Shown: positions 1 through 11,425 of the stretch, piece by piece
Layout of the letters: each line of letters starts with the position of its first letter
Numbering within the stretch: the stretch's first letter is position 1
Assembly (NCBI RefSeq): GCF_023065955.2
Contig: NW_026622985.1
Coordinates: 3,804,001 to 3,868,000 of the forward strand
Direction of reading: 5' to 3'
From: Ursus arctos
Taxonomy: Eukaryota; Chordata; Mammalia; Carnivora; Ursidae
DNA: 64,000 nt
The notes under the pieces: model-generated
Seen by the model: the letters and a program-made list of their open reading frames with translations, nothing else
The model's database searches: none
Told to the model about the DNA's origin: nothing
Program-made: the position numbers and the translations under genes

Positions 1-17
1 TGAGATAAAAATGCAAA

Positions 18-210
18 TTTTTAAAAAAGATATTATTTATTTGTCAGAGAGAAATAGAGCACAAGCAGGGGAGCAGCAGGCAGAGAGGGAGAAGCAGGCT
101 CCCCACTGATCAGGGAGCCGGATGTGGGACTTGATCCCAGGACCCTGAGATCATGACCTGAACCCAAGGCAAACACTTAAGCTTAACAGACTGAGCCACC
201 CAGGTGTCCT
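18..210 (-). mobile_element. Can-SINE (tRNA-derived), minus strand
   Basis: Read on the minus strand this is a carnivore Can-SINE. The tRNA-like head ends at 'gagccacccaggtgtcct' and the A-rich/'atttatttgtcagaga' tail is at the low-coordinate side. The target-site duplication 'gataaaaatgcaaa' is visible at 4-17 and again at 211-224, which fixes both ends. The copy is diverged and non-coding. Confidence 0.95.
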
Positions 211-229
211 GATAAAAATGCAAAATTTT

Positions 230-1355
230 GAGCAATATTCCCAAACTACTAAATCAGAGTAAAGCCCCAAATCTGTGTTTTATGAAAGCCTATAGGGAAT
301 GCTGATGTAGACTAACGACTGAGAACCAAATTCTTTACCCTGTAGAATTGTAGGTTAGGAAAAAATAGTTTGATACAATCTTTTTAAAAAACACAAGGAT
401 TCTGATAGAACACAGAAACACAATGTTTCTGATAGAGGGCCATCAACGAATTGAATATTGTGTATTTTTTTATTAATTTTGTATTCCTAAAAAAGTCTGT
501 GAGCATTTATTATGAGCCATATGCTAGGCTAAGCTCTCATAATAACTTGGGGTGTGCATCTCTCCCCAATTCTGTCTTCAGTGACCTCATCAGAGAGTAT
601 CTACAACATAGTCATGATAGTAACTTTATCAGGAAAATCAGTAAGTGCCACTAATCAAATCAGAACCTGATTTTTCTTCCAAAGAGCTGGTTGTTAAGCA
701 TTTGCGAGCAAACCTTTGAAGATATTAAAGTGTAAGCTCTCTGTCCTTAAAGAATTTATGTATAATACAGGATGAAAAAATAGTGAAGAACGAGAAATGA
801 GAAAATCACAAGAATAAATGTTTCCCATAGAATTTAGAAAAATAGTGAAGGTTTTTCTTGTGTTCTGTTTTTTTTTTTAATTTTTGTTATATCGTTACTA
901 TTCGACTAATAGCATGAAGTTAAACACAATGAAAATAATATTTGATCCACAGGAGGTAAATATACACAAATAGATTCAAATTACTTATTAAAAAGAAATG
1001 AGTTCATATTGGATTGCAACACAAAATCGAACTCGTATAAAAGAAACAGGCCTACAAAGTGGGATTCAGAAATGCTAAAAATAAAGAAATCCTAGTATTA
1101 GTGAGCAAACCCAATGCCAACTTACAGTTTTTGAAATCCATTACTAATCAAATGGTTGTGAAGTTTCTTGGAACAATGGCTAGTTCCTTGAACAAAGTTT
1201 GTGGAGGAGGAAAACAAAGTGAGCCTGGAGTATCTTATTGGGCAAAAAAATAAGAAACTGGCCAAGAATTAATCATCTTACGAGTGATGAAACGACACTA
1301 TGACACAGAACTCAATGAAGAGATGGAACTGACCAAGTAGGAACAATTTGTGCTT
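230..1355. other. unassigned AT-rich non-coding stretch
   Basis: No gene or clear repeat was recognised. About 50 bases near 497-545 ('gagcatttattatgagccat') resemble the start of a reverse-strand MIR, but the match is too short to call. The small ORFs at 451-654 and 1059-1253 show no family resemblance. Confidence 0.4.
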
Positions 1356-1356
1356 A

Positions 1357-1388
<32 letters not shown>
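1356..1388. repeat. (AAT)n microsatellite
   Basis: About ten tandem AAT units with an interrupted end ('aataacaac'). Confidence 0.95.
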
Positions 1389-1391
<3 letters not shown>

Positions 1392-2190
1392 CTTACAATG
1401 CTGACCAAATTAAAAGTCAAGTATGTATAAGGATAGTCACAAAAGCAGAAGGCAAACTCATCCCTTCCAAGAGAGTGCATCCATGCACAGTGTTGTTGTT
1501 TTGTTATACTTGTCTCTACGTTATGCTTCATGCCAATGGATATAGCTATAGTTAAAAACAAAACAAAACATTAAGCTAAAACTCTCACAGTTCTGTGTGG
1601 AAATATATATTATTGCTCATCCAGTAAAATTCAAGGGTTTTGTTTTGTTTTATTTTGTTTTGTTTTAAATAAGCAGAAAAGAAAAGGTACCATTCATATA
1701 AAGAAGGTACTATGAGAAAATAAAAAGCTCATGACAATGTGTGCAATTGCTTTCGGTTTAAACAAATGGTTGTGGCAAAAGCGAAGTAAGAGGAGTGATG
1801 TCAACAGCATGGTGCCCTGGGAAACCCAAGGCCCTCCTTCCTCCAGGGAGACAATAACTTCAAAACAATACATGAGCCAGACTTCCTTTGTTGGAACTCC
1901 AGCCCACTTGAGAAAGTGTAGCACCTCAGGCAGGCACAGGGCCAAGAAGAGGTGCATTGGAGCAGGGAGGAAACTCTGTTGTAGTTCCCTACCTTTGCCC
2001 AACCCCTCCCAGCACATTAGAACACTCCCAACTCATGTCATCTCCTTTGGGATGGAAAGAGGAGTATGAAACATGAGTTTAGTATTCTGCTTTATGGGAA
2101 TGCTGCCCGAAGACTACTTTCTATTTCACTTGACTCAGAGCATTTAGGGAAAGGAAGCAGCACTTTGGATATCTGGGTACCTACCACATT
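1389..2190. other. unassigned stretch with a TTTTG-rich tract
   Basis: No gene or known repeat was recognised. A short (TTTTG)n-like tract lies at 1638-1667, and an A/C-rich complement-like run (aaaaacaaaacaaaac) at about 1554-1570. Overlapping ORFs at 1694-2017 (minus) and 1731-2069 (plus) occupy the same bases on both strands, which is typical of chance ORFs in a locally GC-richer patch. Confidence 0.4.
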
Positions 2191-2194
2191 ACAA

Positions 2195-3115
2195 AATAAC
2201 GGCAAATCATATATCTAATATGGGGTTAATATCCACCATATGCAAAGAACTCCTACAACTCAACAACAATCACAAAAAAAAGTAATCTAATTAATAAATG
2301 AGCAAAGATTCTGAATAGTTTTTCAAAGAAGATATACAAATGGCCAACAAGAAGTTGAAAAGATAGTCAGCATCACTAAGCATTAGGGAACTGTAAATCA
2401 AAATCAGAATGAGGTGTTACCTCACACACATTAATTAGGATGGCCACTTATATAAAAAATAACAGAGTACAGCAAGTGCTGATGGAGATGTGGCGACATT
2501 GGAACCCTCATGCCCTGCTGGTGGGAATGTAAAATTATGCAGCCACTATTGAAAACAGGATAGTTTCCTCAAAATGTTAAACATGGAATTATCATATGAT
2601 GCAGCTTTCCCACATCTGGTTATATATTCAAAAGAATTGGAAGCAGGATCTTGAAGGTATATCTGTACACCCATGTTCATTGCAGCATTATTCACGATAG
2701 CCAAGAATTGGGAGCAGCCAAAATGTACATCAATAGAGGAATAAAGAAAATGTAGTACATATGTACAATGGAATATTTTTCAGCCCTCGAAAGGAAAGAA
2801 ATTCTGATACCTGTCACATGGATAAACTTTGAGGATATATGCTGAGTGAGATTGGCTGGTCATGAAAGGACAAATTCTGTATGATTCCCCTTCTGCGACA
2901 TATCCAGAACAGGCAAAATCATGGAATCAGAAAGTAGAATAGAGTTTGCTAATGGCTGGGGAGAAGAGAAAATAGGGAGCTGCTTTTTGATGGGCATAGT
3001 TTCAGTTTTGCAAAATAAAACAGTTCTAGAGAGCTGCTATACAACAATTTGAATGTGGTTAGCACTACTGAACTATGCACTTAGGTAAATTATATATGTT
3101 TTTTATGATTTTTTA
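2195..3115 (+). mobile_element. old L1 (L1M-type) ORF2 end and 3' UTR
   Basis: The order of landmarks is that of a mammalian L1 3' end: the 'ggttaatatccaccatatgc...aactcctacaactcaac' stretch, then 'tgctggtgggaatgtaaaat', then 'tcattgcagcattattcacg', 'tacaatggaatatttttcag', and a 3' UTR with 'aatggctggggagaagag'. The element is 5'-truncated, has many stop codons and small indels, and lacks a clear target-site duplication. Age is inferred from divergence. Confidence 0.85.
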
Positions 3116-3185
3116 AAAAGCTGAACAAAATAGAATATTGATGAAAGTATTCTTAAAGAAATAAATTGTAAAATAAAAGTTGGAG

Positions 3186-3401
3186 AGTGGTGCCTAGGTG
3201 GTTCAGATGACTAAGTGCTGACTCTTGGTTTCAGCTCAGGTCATGATCTCGGGGTGGGGGGATCGAGCCCACCCCCCCCACCTTGAGCTCAGCACTCACT
3301 GTGAAGTCTGCTTAAAATTCTCTCTCTGTCTCCCTCTACCCCTGCCCCCACTTATGTGCTCTCTCTCTCTCTCAAATAACTCAACTAAATCTTTTTTTAA
3401 A
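3186..3401 (+). mobile_element. Can-SINE, plus strand, diverged
   Basis: Head 'gtggtgcctaggtggttcag', middle 'tcaggtcatgatctcggg', then a CT-rich region and an A-rich tail. Flanked by the direct repeat 'aaagttggaga' at 3175-3185 and 3402-3412. The C/G homopolymer runs in the middle (3252-3282) differ from the consensus. Confidence 0.92.
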
Positions 3402-3412
3402 AAAGTTGGAGA

Positions 3413-6400
3413 AAGTTGGAAAGTGTAAACAAAGGCTGTGGATTCAGGTAATATATAACAACAACAAAAATTGGTCAATAATGGAAAATGAATTAGTGAC
3501 TTTAGGGATGGAACACCCAACCAATTAAGTAATCATTCCAGTAATTCAGGAAGACATTATAACAATCCAACTTAGAAGAGAGGTAGTGAGGTAGATGATT
3601 CATCAGTGAGAGATAATATCAGAGTGATAGAATCAGAGGACTAATCAGTTATGATGACTAAGGAAAGACAAAATCATTGCATCAAACACATTCATCCAAA
3701 ATTTCCAATTCAACCATCCCACCTTTTAAATATTGACTCTTACCTTTCTAATTACTTTCTCATAGGTTGACCTAAAAATCATACAGATCCAGAGATTTCC
3801 ACTCCAATTATTTTACAATATTTTCACAGATCCCTTGGGTCCTCCTTTTCCTCCTTAGCTTAGATTAGATTCCAGGCACAGCTGAGTTGAGGGATAGGTA
3901 GATAATGCTGAAAATAGAAATATTAAGTGATAATCAATCTAGATAGTGAATGGTGAAACCCTAAGCCCCTTCCCCTACTTGGCTACAGAAGCACTAATAG
4001 TGAGGCTTATATACCCTGTTATCTCCCACCTGTCCCTTGCTTTCTCACTCAAGAGAATGGAAGCTTTGTCTTGAAAAATAAGTCTAAGAATGGAAGCTAA
4101 ACATAAAGACCAAAACTATTCTCTCCTGGAGACCTCTAGCCACCCTCTTAATCTTCACAGGTTATGCTTTTAACTTGTTAAACATATGTGGGTGTCAGAT
4201 TACTAATTACAGTCTCCAAATGTGTGGGAACACTTCTTTCCAGAATTTTGCCTTCATTTTTTGTATTTATTCTAAAGTTTTCTGGAGCAGAACCCTTAAG
4301 GATATCCTGAGAAAAGGTGCATGAGTTATGTATTATATATACATTTTCATTAGCTGAAAAAGCTTTTTGTTTTTTTAGCTTTATGTTTTACATATAGTTA
4401 GGTACAAAATTCTAGAGGATAATTGTCTTTCAGAATTTTGAAGCAACTGGTCTAATTTTCTTCCATCTTTCAATAATAATATGTGGATTTCTGATCCCAT
4501 TATGATAAAAATATTTCATAGTCTTATCTTCAGAGTTCATTTTCTTATTGGTTTTAGGCTCCTATTCAACTATTATTTTGTTTAAAAGGCCACAACCCCC
4601 ATTTTCTCCTTTACTGAACTTACTGTATTTCTATCTATTGCCCCCAGAAAATACTTCTTCAGTCTCCTGCAGAGAATATTGGGGATATGGACTAGGCTTT
4701 TGGTTTTCTCAGAGCAAAGTGAGAAAAATGGGCTAGAGGATTGATAATTCAGTGTGTTATTTTCATTCATTTCTTCACTTTTGGATTATCCCACCCACAC
4801 CTCTCACAAGTGGCTTTGTTGTCAACCCCTGACAAAGAAAACCTCATCTTGTCCTCCTTGGGAAGTCACTTCCGAGTTCAAGGTGGGAAAGGGGACTGGC
4901 TATCCAACTGCTTCTGGAGAACACAGGAAGTGTTAAGCTCATATGCACAATTAATTTTCAGAATCTCTAAGCTAATGGTGGTGATGATGGTGGCGGTGTG
5001 TGTTTGCACGTGCATTTCAGTGCATTAAATGAAAGCATGGCAAGGAAACACATGATCAATTGGCATATAAAAGTCATCAAGATAAATCAAATTAAGAATA
5101 TACAATGTAAAAAACATAATGGAAATCCTGACTCTCAGAGTATTCCTATAAATTACTTTGAGGGCAGAAGTAAGAGAATGCATAGCTTCAGAGTTCAGAT
5201 CAAATTGGCTGGTCAAAAGTTAAATTTTCTTTAAAGACCCATTTTTGCTTTAAAAAACCCCCAAAATTTACATTCTCTTTTGTATTATATCTATCACTAA
5301 AATATTTTAATGACTTTACATTAATGATGCTCCAGGAAGTGTACCACATTAATCATATGGCTGTGGATACCTCCAGGAACTCTCCTGCCAGCATTGCTTT
5401 AGGTTTAAGAGTTTGGGCTGAATTTAGATGTATAAGCTATACCATTCATAAACCTAGCAGTCTTCCTTTAATTTGAGATACCCATCACTAAGAAATGGCA
5501 AAGTACTTGAACTTCCAGTGACTCTTATTATCAAATTCTGTGTTACTAATAAATTGCTTCTATAACATTATAGCATATTGATGTAGTCCTGAAGTGTGTG
5601 GTCCTTCAAGAATCAAAAATTCTAAGGATAATCGGTTTAACACAATGCATTTAATGTGAATTTTTATAAAGCCACATATTTACATGTATATTAATCAATC
5701 ATTGTATAAAATATTATGTAGAAGTGGAGTTCACATAGGTGAATTGCATTTTTATGATCTCTGGTACTGAGGTATCAAGTACTTCCAACCCACAGTAAAA
5801 TACGACCAAATGAGTCAGAGCATGAGTATCACTGGGATTTGAATTCCTCCCATATCATCTAAGGACATTTTCTAAATCATAGGAAAAACATTTTTAACAT
5901 AAAATCCTTATATAAAAAAATGTGGGCTGGACTGGGGAGAGGAATGTATAGGAATCATTTCCCCTTTAGGGCCAAGATGAGTTAACTCATACATTCAAAA
6001 CTAACCAACGTACTCAGAAAACTTGGAAAACATACATCTTGCTGAGCTCTGAACCCATTCCCCCCCCACAGCTGCTCTGGATCTCCCTCAGAAGGTTCCT
6101 TGGGACTTTCTCCTCTTGTAGACTTGAAGCACCATCTGCTTGGGAAACCACTGTGCTGTGTGACATCCTTCCCTTCTTCTAATGGCATATAATTCTTCGT
6201 GCCAAATGCTTGTTTTCCTCTATCTCCCCAGCTCATGTTCTACTTCTTTTTTGCTCTTCTCTTTTCTTTAAATACACATGCTTTATCAACAGGTACTAAT
6301 GGTTTTCGCTTCACATTGTCTGCCACATCTGGCACTTACTATTACCAGATAGTCCCTTAATTCCTGACTCCAGCTCTGTGTTTCTTCATTTTAATAAACA

Positions 6401-6876
6401 CAATTCTTGATTACCAATGGCGCCAAATGTAAGTGTCCCCGGCATGTTTCCTCAAATTGACAATCTTTAAATATTTTTTCAGCATATCTAGAGAAGTGAC
6501 AAACCACAGGATGGAAAGCCAAAGAGAACTCTGCCATCTCAGAAACAGCGACCCATCCTCCCAACCCTGGTGTTACCATCTCAGCTCTGGCCTCAAACTT
6601 GCACATACTCAGAAGCCAAACTCTGGGACTAAATGTATTTTCCTGTACAGTTGGAATACAGTTGGAACAGGTGTTCTCATCAACCCTGCTTATAGAAATT
6701 CAGTACGAGTTTTCTTCAAATTTCTTTACCTCAGGGCCATTCTAATTTTAACATTAAATAAGACATGTCTAGGATTTTGTTCAACCACTGATTTCCAGTG
6801 GTTGAACAGGGAAACCGTGTGTTTTTACAAAACACTTCCCATTCTGTTGGGTGGTTCTGGTGAAATGATGTACTAA
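3413..6876. other. 3.5 kb with no assigned gene; possible decayed repeat at 4310-4545
   Basis: I see no supported gene. The 4310-4545 segment ('acaaaattctagaggataat', then 'cttccatctttcaataat') faintly resembles reverse-strand L1 ORF1 region sequence, but it is too decayed to assign. ORFs at 6433-6876 (147 aa, plus) and 6391-6606 (minus) overlap each other and show no recognisable domain or homologue. Confidence 0.4.
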
Positions 6877-6877
6877 C

Positions 6878-6928
<51 letters not shown>

Positions 6929-6969
6929 CTCTTTCTCTCTTTCTCTCTTTCTCTCTTTCTCTCTCTCTA
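6877..6969. repeat. (CTTT)n / (CTCTTT)n microsatellite
   Basis: About 90 bp of pure pyrimidine: uninterrupted CTTT units first, then CTCTTT-type units and a short (CT)n end. The minus-strand ORF over it (6731-6973) owes its Lys/Glu/Arg repeats entirely to this tract. Confidence 0.97.
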
Positions 6970-7034
6970 CCATAGTGCTATGAAGCAGCTGCAGTGTGAT
7001 GGTGAGAATGTGGAAGCAGGCCAGCTTTTAGCAT

Positions 7035-7265
7035 GGCAGTAATAACAAGGTTAGTACTTGTCATGTGCTTACTAGGGTCCCACTCTCTTAGCCGCTTTTC
7101 CAATATAACTTGCTTAATGCTTCTAACAATCCTATGTTTTCTACTTTTCCCATTTCATAGAGAAGGAGAAATTGAGTGTAAAATGCTAAATATAATTTGC
7201 CCAGCATCACAAAGATAGTAAAGTAAGGACCCGATTCAAATCCATAGTGTGGCTCCTGGGTGCAT
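7035..7265 (-). mobile_element. MIR SINE, minus strand
   Basis: Shows the reverse-strand MIR order: 'cttaatgcttctaacaatcc', then 'cccatttcatagagaaggag', then 'tttgcccagcatcacaaag' and 'cccgattcaaatcc' (the decayed tRNA B-box side). MIR is an ancient, inactive mammalian tRNA-derived SINE, and this copy is well diverged. Confidence 0.85.
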
Positions 7266-8444
7266 AGTTAAAACCAGTTATCATGGTTTAAATTTTAGGA
7301 AAACAAAATATCTTTATTTTACATTCTATATTCAGATGCTCTTCCCACAGAGAAACACACTATCCCATGCTTATCTCTGAAACATCACTCTTTGATTCTT
7401 TTATATCCCTATATAGTTCTTGGGTCTTGGTTCAGCTATTGTTTTTAGCAGTAAGTCACAGAATCCAGGTTTTGTGCTACCTGCCACTTTATTTCCTTCT
7501 GTCAAACATAGCTGTTGTTTACTTTAGTGATTTATCAAGATTTCTCATCAATTCGTTTTTTAAAGCTATCAAACTTCTCCAAACCCACTCTCTTTAAAAC
7601 TGGGGGAGATCCACTTTGTCAAAATAGTTACAGAGGCTGAAGGCAGAAAGGGCTGCTACATCTTTCTTTATGTTCCGGGGTCCTTTTCAAAGTGCCAATT
7701 TCATTTGTACCTATAAACTTTAAAGATACTTAGTTCACCCAAACTTTCTGGCTGACACAAAATGGAATTCTCAGTACCTGAATTGCAATCATGGAAGATA
7801 ACAGGCTCACACTGTGTGCCTTGTACCGTGATTGATTTTCAGATGCTCTTCAGCAAACCACTTGCAGCTTAATTGAAAAAAAAAAAAAATCATTCCTCCA
7901 GGCTGTGTAAGGTGCAAACTTAGAGCAAAGTAGATTTTTTTCTTGATTAGAAAGAATCCAAGTGCATTAGAGAATAGGTATGAACAGAGACAATGGCTAA
8001 ACACCAGGAGCCTAACCCCACTGGGATAGCTGGGATCTTATTTTTCTGTAGCACAGTAGTTTCAAGAGTTAGGGATTTACAACCAGTAAAATGTCAATAA
8101 AATATTTGAGAGCTAATATGAGATTGTTAATATTTTATTTCCTAGTAAGAACACTTAAATACATACACACAGACATTCCCACACAGTCTACCAATCATCA
8201 TACCACATACACACAGATATTACCACTTATAATCTAGCCTTACGAAAATTTCACTAAAATGTTCCAGTTTTTCTAATTTCCCCATGAATACAAGACAATG
8301 TCTCTGTAGAATAGGAGTGGTCAAAGGAAGAATTATTTTGTAGGCCATAAAGATTCAGCTGGAATTCCAAAATCTGCTGAGAAAAGCAATTCAATACCCA
8401 CATATTTTATTTTGAACATATCAGACATCCAGCTACTTGGGTAT
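7266..8444. other. unassigned non-coding stretch
   Basis: No gene or confident repeat was recognised. A homopolymer A run lies at about 7877-7889. ORFs at 7367-7597 and 7807-8004 are short and unsupported. Confidence 0.4.
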
Positions 8445-8600
8445 CTATTCACTCAACAAATATTTGTTAAATCTCTATTACGTGTCAAATTTCTGTATCT
8501 AAGCCAAGAAATGACAGCTTTATAAATGAGCAAGAAGCAAGACATTATAGATCTATGTGTTTATGAGGATGACATATATTCAATGTGAGCATATCTATCA
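8445..8600 (-). mobile_element. probable L2 3'-end fragment, minus strand
   Basis: 'cactcaacaaatatttgtta' followed by 'tctctattacgtgtcaaatt' and 'tttataaatgagcaagaagc' parallels the reverse complement of the L2 3' tail. The fragment is short and diverged, so MIR3 or another old LINE tail remains possible. Confidence 0.55.
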
Positions 8601-8624
8601 TGAAATGAGATAACTAATCCAATA

Positions 8625-9039
8625 CAGTAGCCCCCCCTTATCTGTGGGAAATATGTTCTAATACGTCAAAAGATGCCCAAACCCCTGATAGTACTGAACC
8701 CTATATATACTGTTTTTTTTTCTATACATACATACCTATAATACAGTTCAGTTTAAATCAGTAAGAGATTAGCAGTGATAACCAATAATAAAATAGGATA
8801 ATTAGAATGACACACTGTAATAAAAGTTATGAGAATGTGATCTCTCTCTTTCACAGAATATTTTATTCTCACCCTCCTTCTTCTTGTAATGATGTGAGAT
8901 GATAGAGGCCTGCGCGATGAGACGCGGTGAGGCGGGTGGTGCGGACATTATGACGTAGTGCTGGGCTGCTATTGCCCTTCTGACAGCATACCGAGGCGGA
9001 TCATGTATTTTCAGACCTATAGTCATGGGAAAACTACTG
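8625..9039. mobile_element. Tigger/mariner-type non-autonomous DNA transposon
   Basis: A 415-bp element with imperfect terminal inverted repeats: 'cagtagccccccc' at the left and 'aaaactactg' at the right. It is flanked by TA dinucleotides (8623-8624 and 9040-9041), as expected for Tc1/mariner-Tigger insertions. The interior carries 'gaaccctatatatactg' and a CpG-rich block around 8900-9000 typical of these mammalian MITEs. There is no transposase ORF. Exact subfamily not assigned. Confidence 0.8.
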
Positions 9040-9041
9040 TA

Positions 9042-10360
9042 TCAAACGAAAACACAGCAATGAACTAAATTTGACAGAGGTCATATTTTTCTTTTTGGTC
9101 AAAATCCATTTTTATTAATAGAAAATAAACACTTATTCCAGTATCAGCTGTTATACTTGAAGTTGCTAATAATAAAAGAATTTAAAATAAACACTTAAAA
9201 ATATGTTTTAACTAAGACAATGAAACTGTGCTTTAAAAAAAAAAGTATTCAGCTCCATTTGTTCACAGACTTTTCAGAATTTTTTCTTAAAGTTTCTGGA
9301 ACGTTCCTGTCTGTAAAGTACAGGAATCACTGAGCTACATGAAGAAACGTCTCTGGGACAACCAATGGGGAGTTAAATAATCAGCATAAAAAGGAATCCC
9401 TGTACGTTCAGCTGGGTGAGCTGGGCTCTACAGTGATCCCCTGCCCCCCAGCTCAGGAAGGACATGCTTCCAAGCACTGACGTAGGAAGAGTCAGTCTGT
9501 TATTTGCTGTTAGAATTAGGCAATAACAGTAAATCTCTGGCATAGATGCTACTGGTCCTTAATACCCTGTGATTTTAGGAAATTCTGTAAATGATTCAAT
9601 TTAATTCAATTTATTCAGAAATAAAACATGTTTAATATGGTTCACTCTACCAGAGTATCTGTTGGTTTAGTGTCCTTATAAAGTGCATTACATATGTTGA
9701 AGATATTATATATCTTAAAGCTGTGTTGCTTAGAGAATTAAACAAACAAACAAACATGTGCCCTTAAGCCATTCAAGGACAGGTAAGGAGACACTCTCTC
9801 CTCATTCTTTACCATAGGATTCCAATCAAGGATGGGCCAAAAATTAGCATTTCTTATTATTTCAGAAAAGAGAGACAGGGAAGAGACTGGGGGTGTGGAT
9901 ATGTAAAGAGGCCACCACCAGAGGCACAGCCAGTAGCCCCACTTGAACCCATCACTCCCTCACCCTGATTCAGGTAACACCTGGGCTATAAGTCTCCATG
10001 TTTGGGGGAAGCTCACATTTCATATTTAATTAGAACCCTGCAGCTGGAATGAGACCTGGGAGAAAATAGCAAGACAGAGAAGTGAGGAGATAGGACATTA
10101 TATAGCTTAGAAATGTATACCTTAGGCAGGAAATGCAGTAGGGTCCTGGAGTTAGGGAATCCTGGTAACAAAGAATCCCCTAGTATTCGTTAGGAATCAA
10201 GGAGAGAAGCATCTCACTTAAGTCATCTAGATCACAGGGAGGTACAAGGAGCACCGTTTTAAAGCAGTGCCCCAGAATCTGAGATGATTTAAGCAGTATG
10301 ACGTGATGCCAAGCTTGGGGGAGGGGACACTTGCCTTTAGTATATGTGCATATGTCTTGC
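9042..10360. other. unassigned non-coding stretch
   Basis: No gene or clear repeat was recognised. The 158-aa minus-strand ORF at 10180-10656 is the longest in the window. It runs across a MIR, has no recognisable motif and is best treated as chance. Confidence 0.4.
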
Positions 10361-10361
10361 A

Positions 10362-10495
10362 GACATAGCATTGGATTGGGTATCAACAGATATGAATTCT
10401 GGTTCCATATGTCTTGTGTGTAATCAACCCACCTCAATTTCCCTCTCTGTAAAGGTAAATTTAATCTACCTCTCAGGGACAATGTATTAATAAAA
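10362..10495 (+). mobile_element. MIR SINE fragment, plus strand
   Basis: 'gcattggattgggtatcaac', 'aattctggttcc', 'cacctcaatttccctctctg' and 'taatctacctctcagg' follow the forward MIR order. The core region is short and diverged. Confidence 0.7.
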
Positions 10496-11206
10496 ATGTC
10501 TAATAAAAAGAATAGGCAAATACACACATGGGTATCAATTTGTATTGTGGTTAGAGTGGGGTGGCAAATGAATTTCAACATGTGTGAACACCAATATTCT
10601 GAATGGGGGTTGTTCTGGGAGCAAAGCATTGTGACAGCAATCCAGGAGCTAAACAAGCCATCATATGATTTGAAATGTAGTCCCTGTATTATAGCAATAA
10701 CACATAATTATGGAATTGACCGGCAGAGATCAATGATACCATTTTTATATGCAAAAGCCATACACAATTCTTTCCAAACACTTTCTATATGTTTTGCTTT
10801 TTCATTGGTTGTAATAGCTGTAGTCTCTGGGTGCCTCCATTTCTTTTAATGATGTGATGAAACCTGCTTATCTTCTATTCAGACTTATTTTTCACAGTTT
10901 CTTCTGAACTCATCTACTTGAGATCTAACAAAGGAAGAACTAGCATTGTTGCTAGGGGCAACATAAGAAATGAATTCTATCCTGTGTGAAACAGGCTCTC
11001 CCCTTGGAAAGACTGTCAATAATGATTTCCAGTGCAGACATCTCCAACAGGTAGATAGTGACCCATCAATAGCTTTATCACCCTATGTTCTCAATCTCAG
11101 AGCATCTCCTTCTGTGCCGCTTCAATCCACAAAATAGGTAATGATTGGCAAGAATTCCCCATATCTCTGGGGTTCCAACCCCTTATTGATAATTAGGTAA
11201 TAATTA
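10496..11206. other. unassigned non-coding stretch
   Basis: No gene or repeat was recognised. The plus ORF at 10496-10849 (117 aa) has no recognisable features. Confidence 0.4.
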
Positions 11207-11425
11207 ACAAAACTTAGTTTGCATCAGGCATCTGTCAAGCACTTTACAAATATTAACTCATTTAATCAGCTGACAATGGCATGAAATAGCGACGATTAGT
11301 ATCTCCGTATTACAGAAGACAAAAGAAACAGAGAGTATATAATTTGCCTGAATTTGTACACGTAGAGCTGGGATCTGAACCCAGGTGACCCACATATAAC
11401 GTGTTCAACCACTCTGCTAGGCTGA
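11207..11425 (-). mobile_element. MIR SINE, minus strand, well preserved
   Basis: Nearly full reverse MIR: 'caagcactttacaaatatta', 'actcatttaatcagctgaca', 'tccgtattacagaagac', then 'gctgggatctgaacccaggt' (B-box side) and 'caaccactctgctaggctg'. Confidence 0.92.

Noticed and set aside
6433..6876. 147-aa ORF as a possible small gene
   Set aside because: No recognisable motif, overlapped by minus-strand ORFs, and it ends at a microsatellite.
6731..6973. Lys/Glu-repeat ORF
   Set aside because: Its repeat is simply the translation of the CTTT microsatellite on the opposite strand.
10180..10656. 158-aa ORF, longest in the window, as a possible gene
   Set aside because: It runs across a MIR, has no recognisable domain and shows no promoter, splice or poly(A) context. 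This length is expected by chance in 64 kb.
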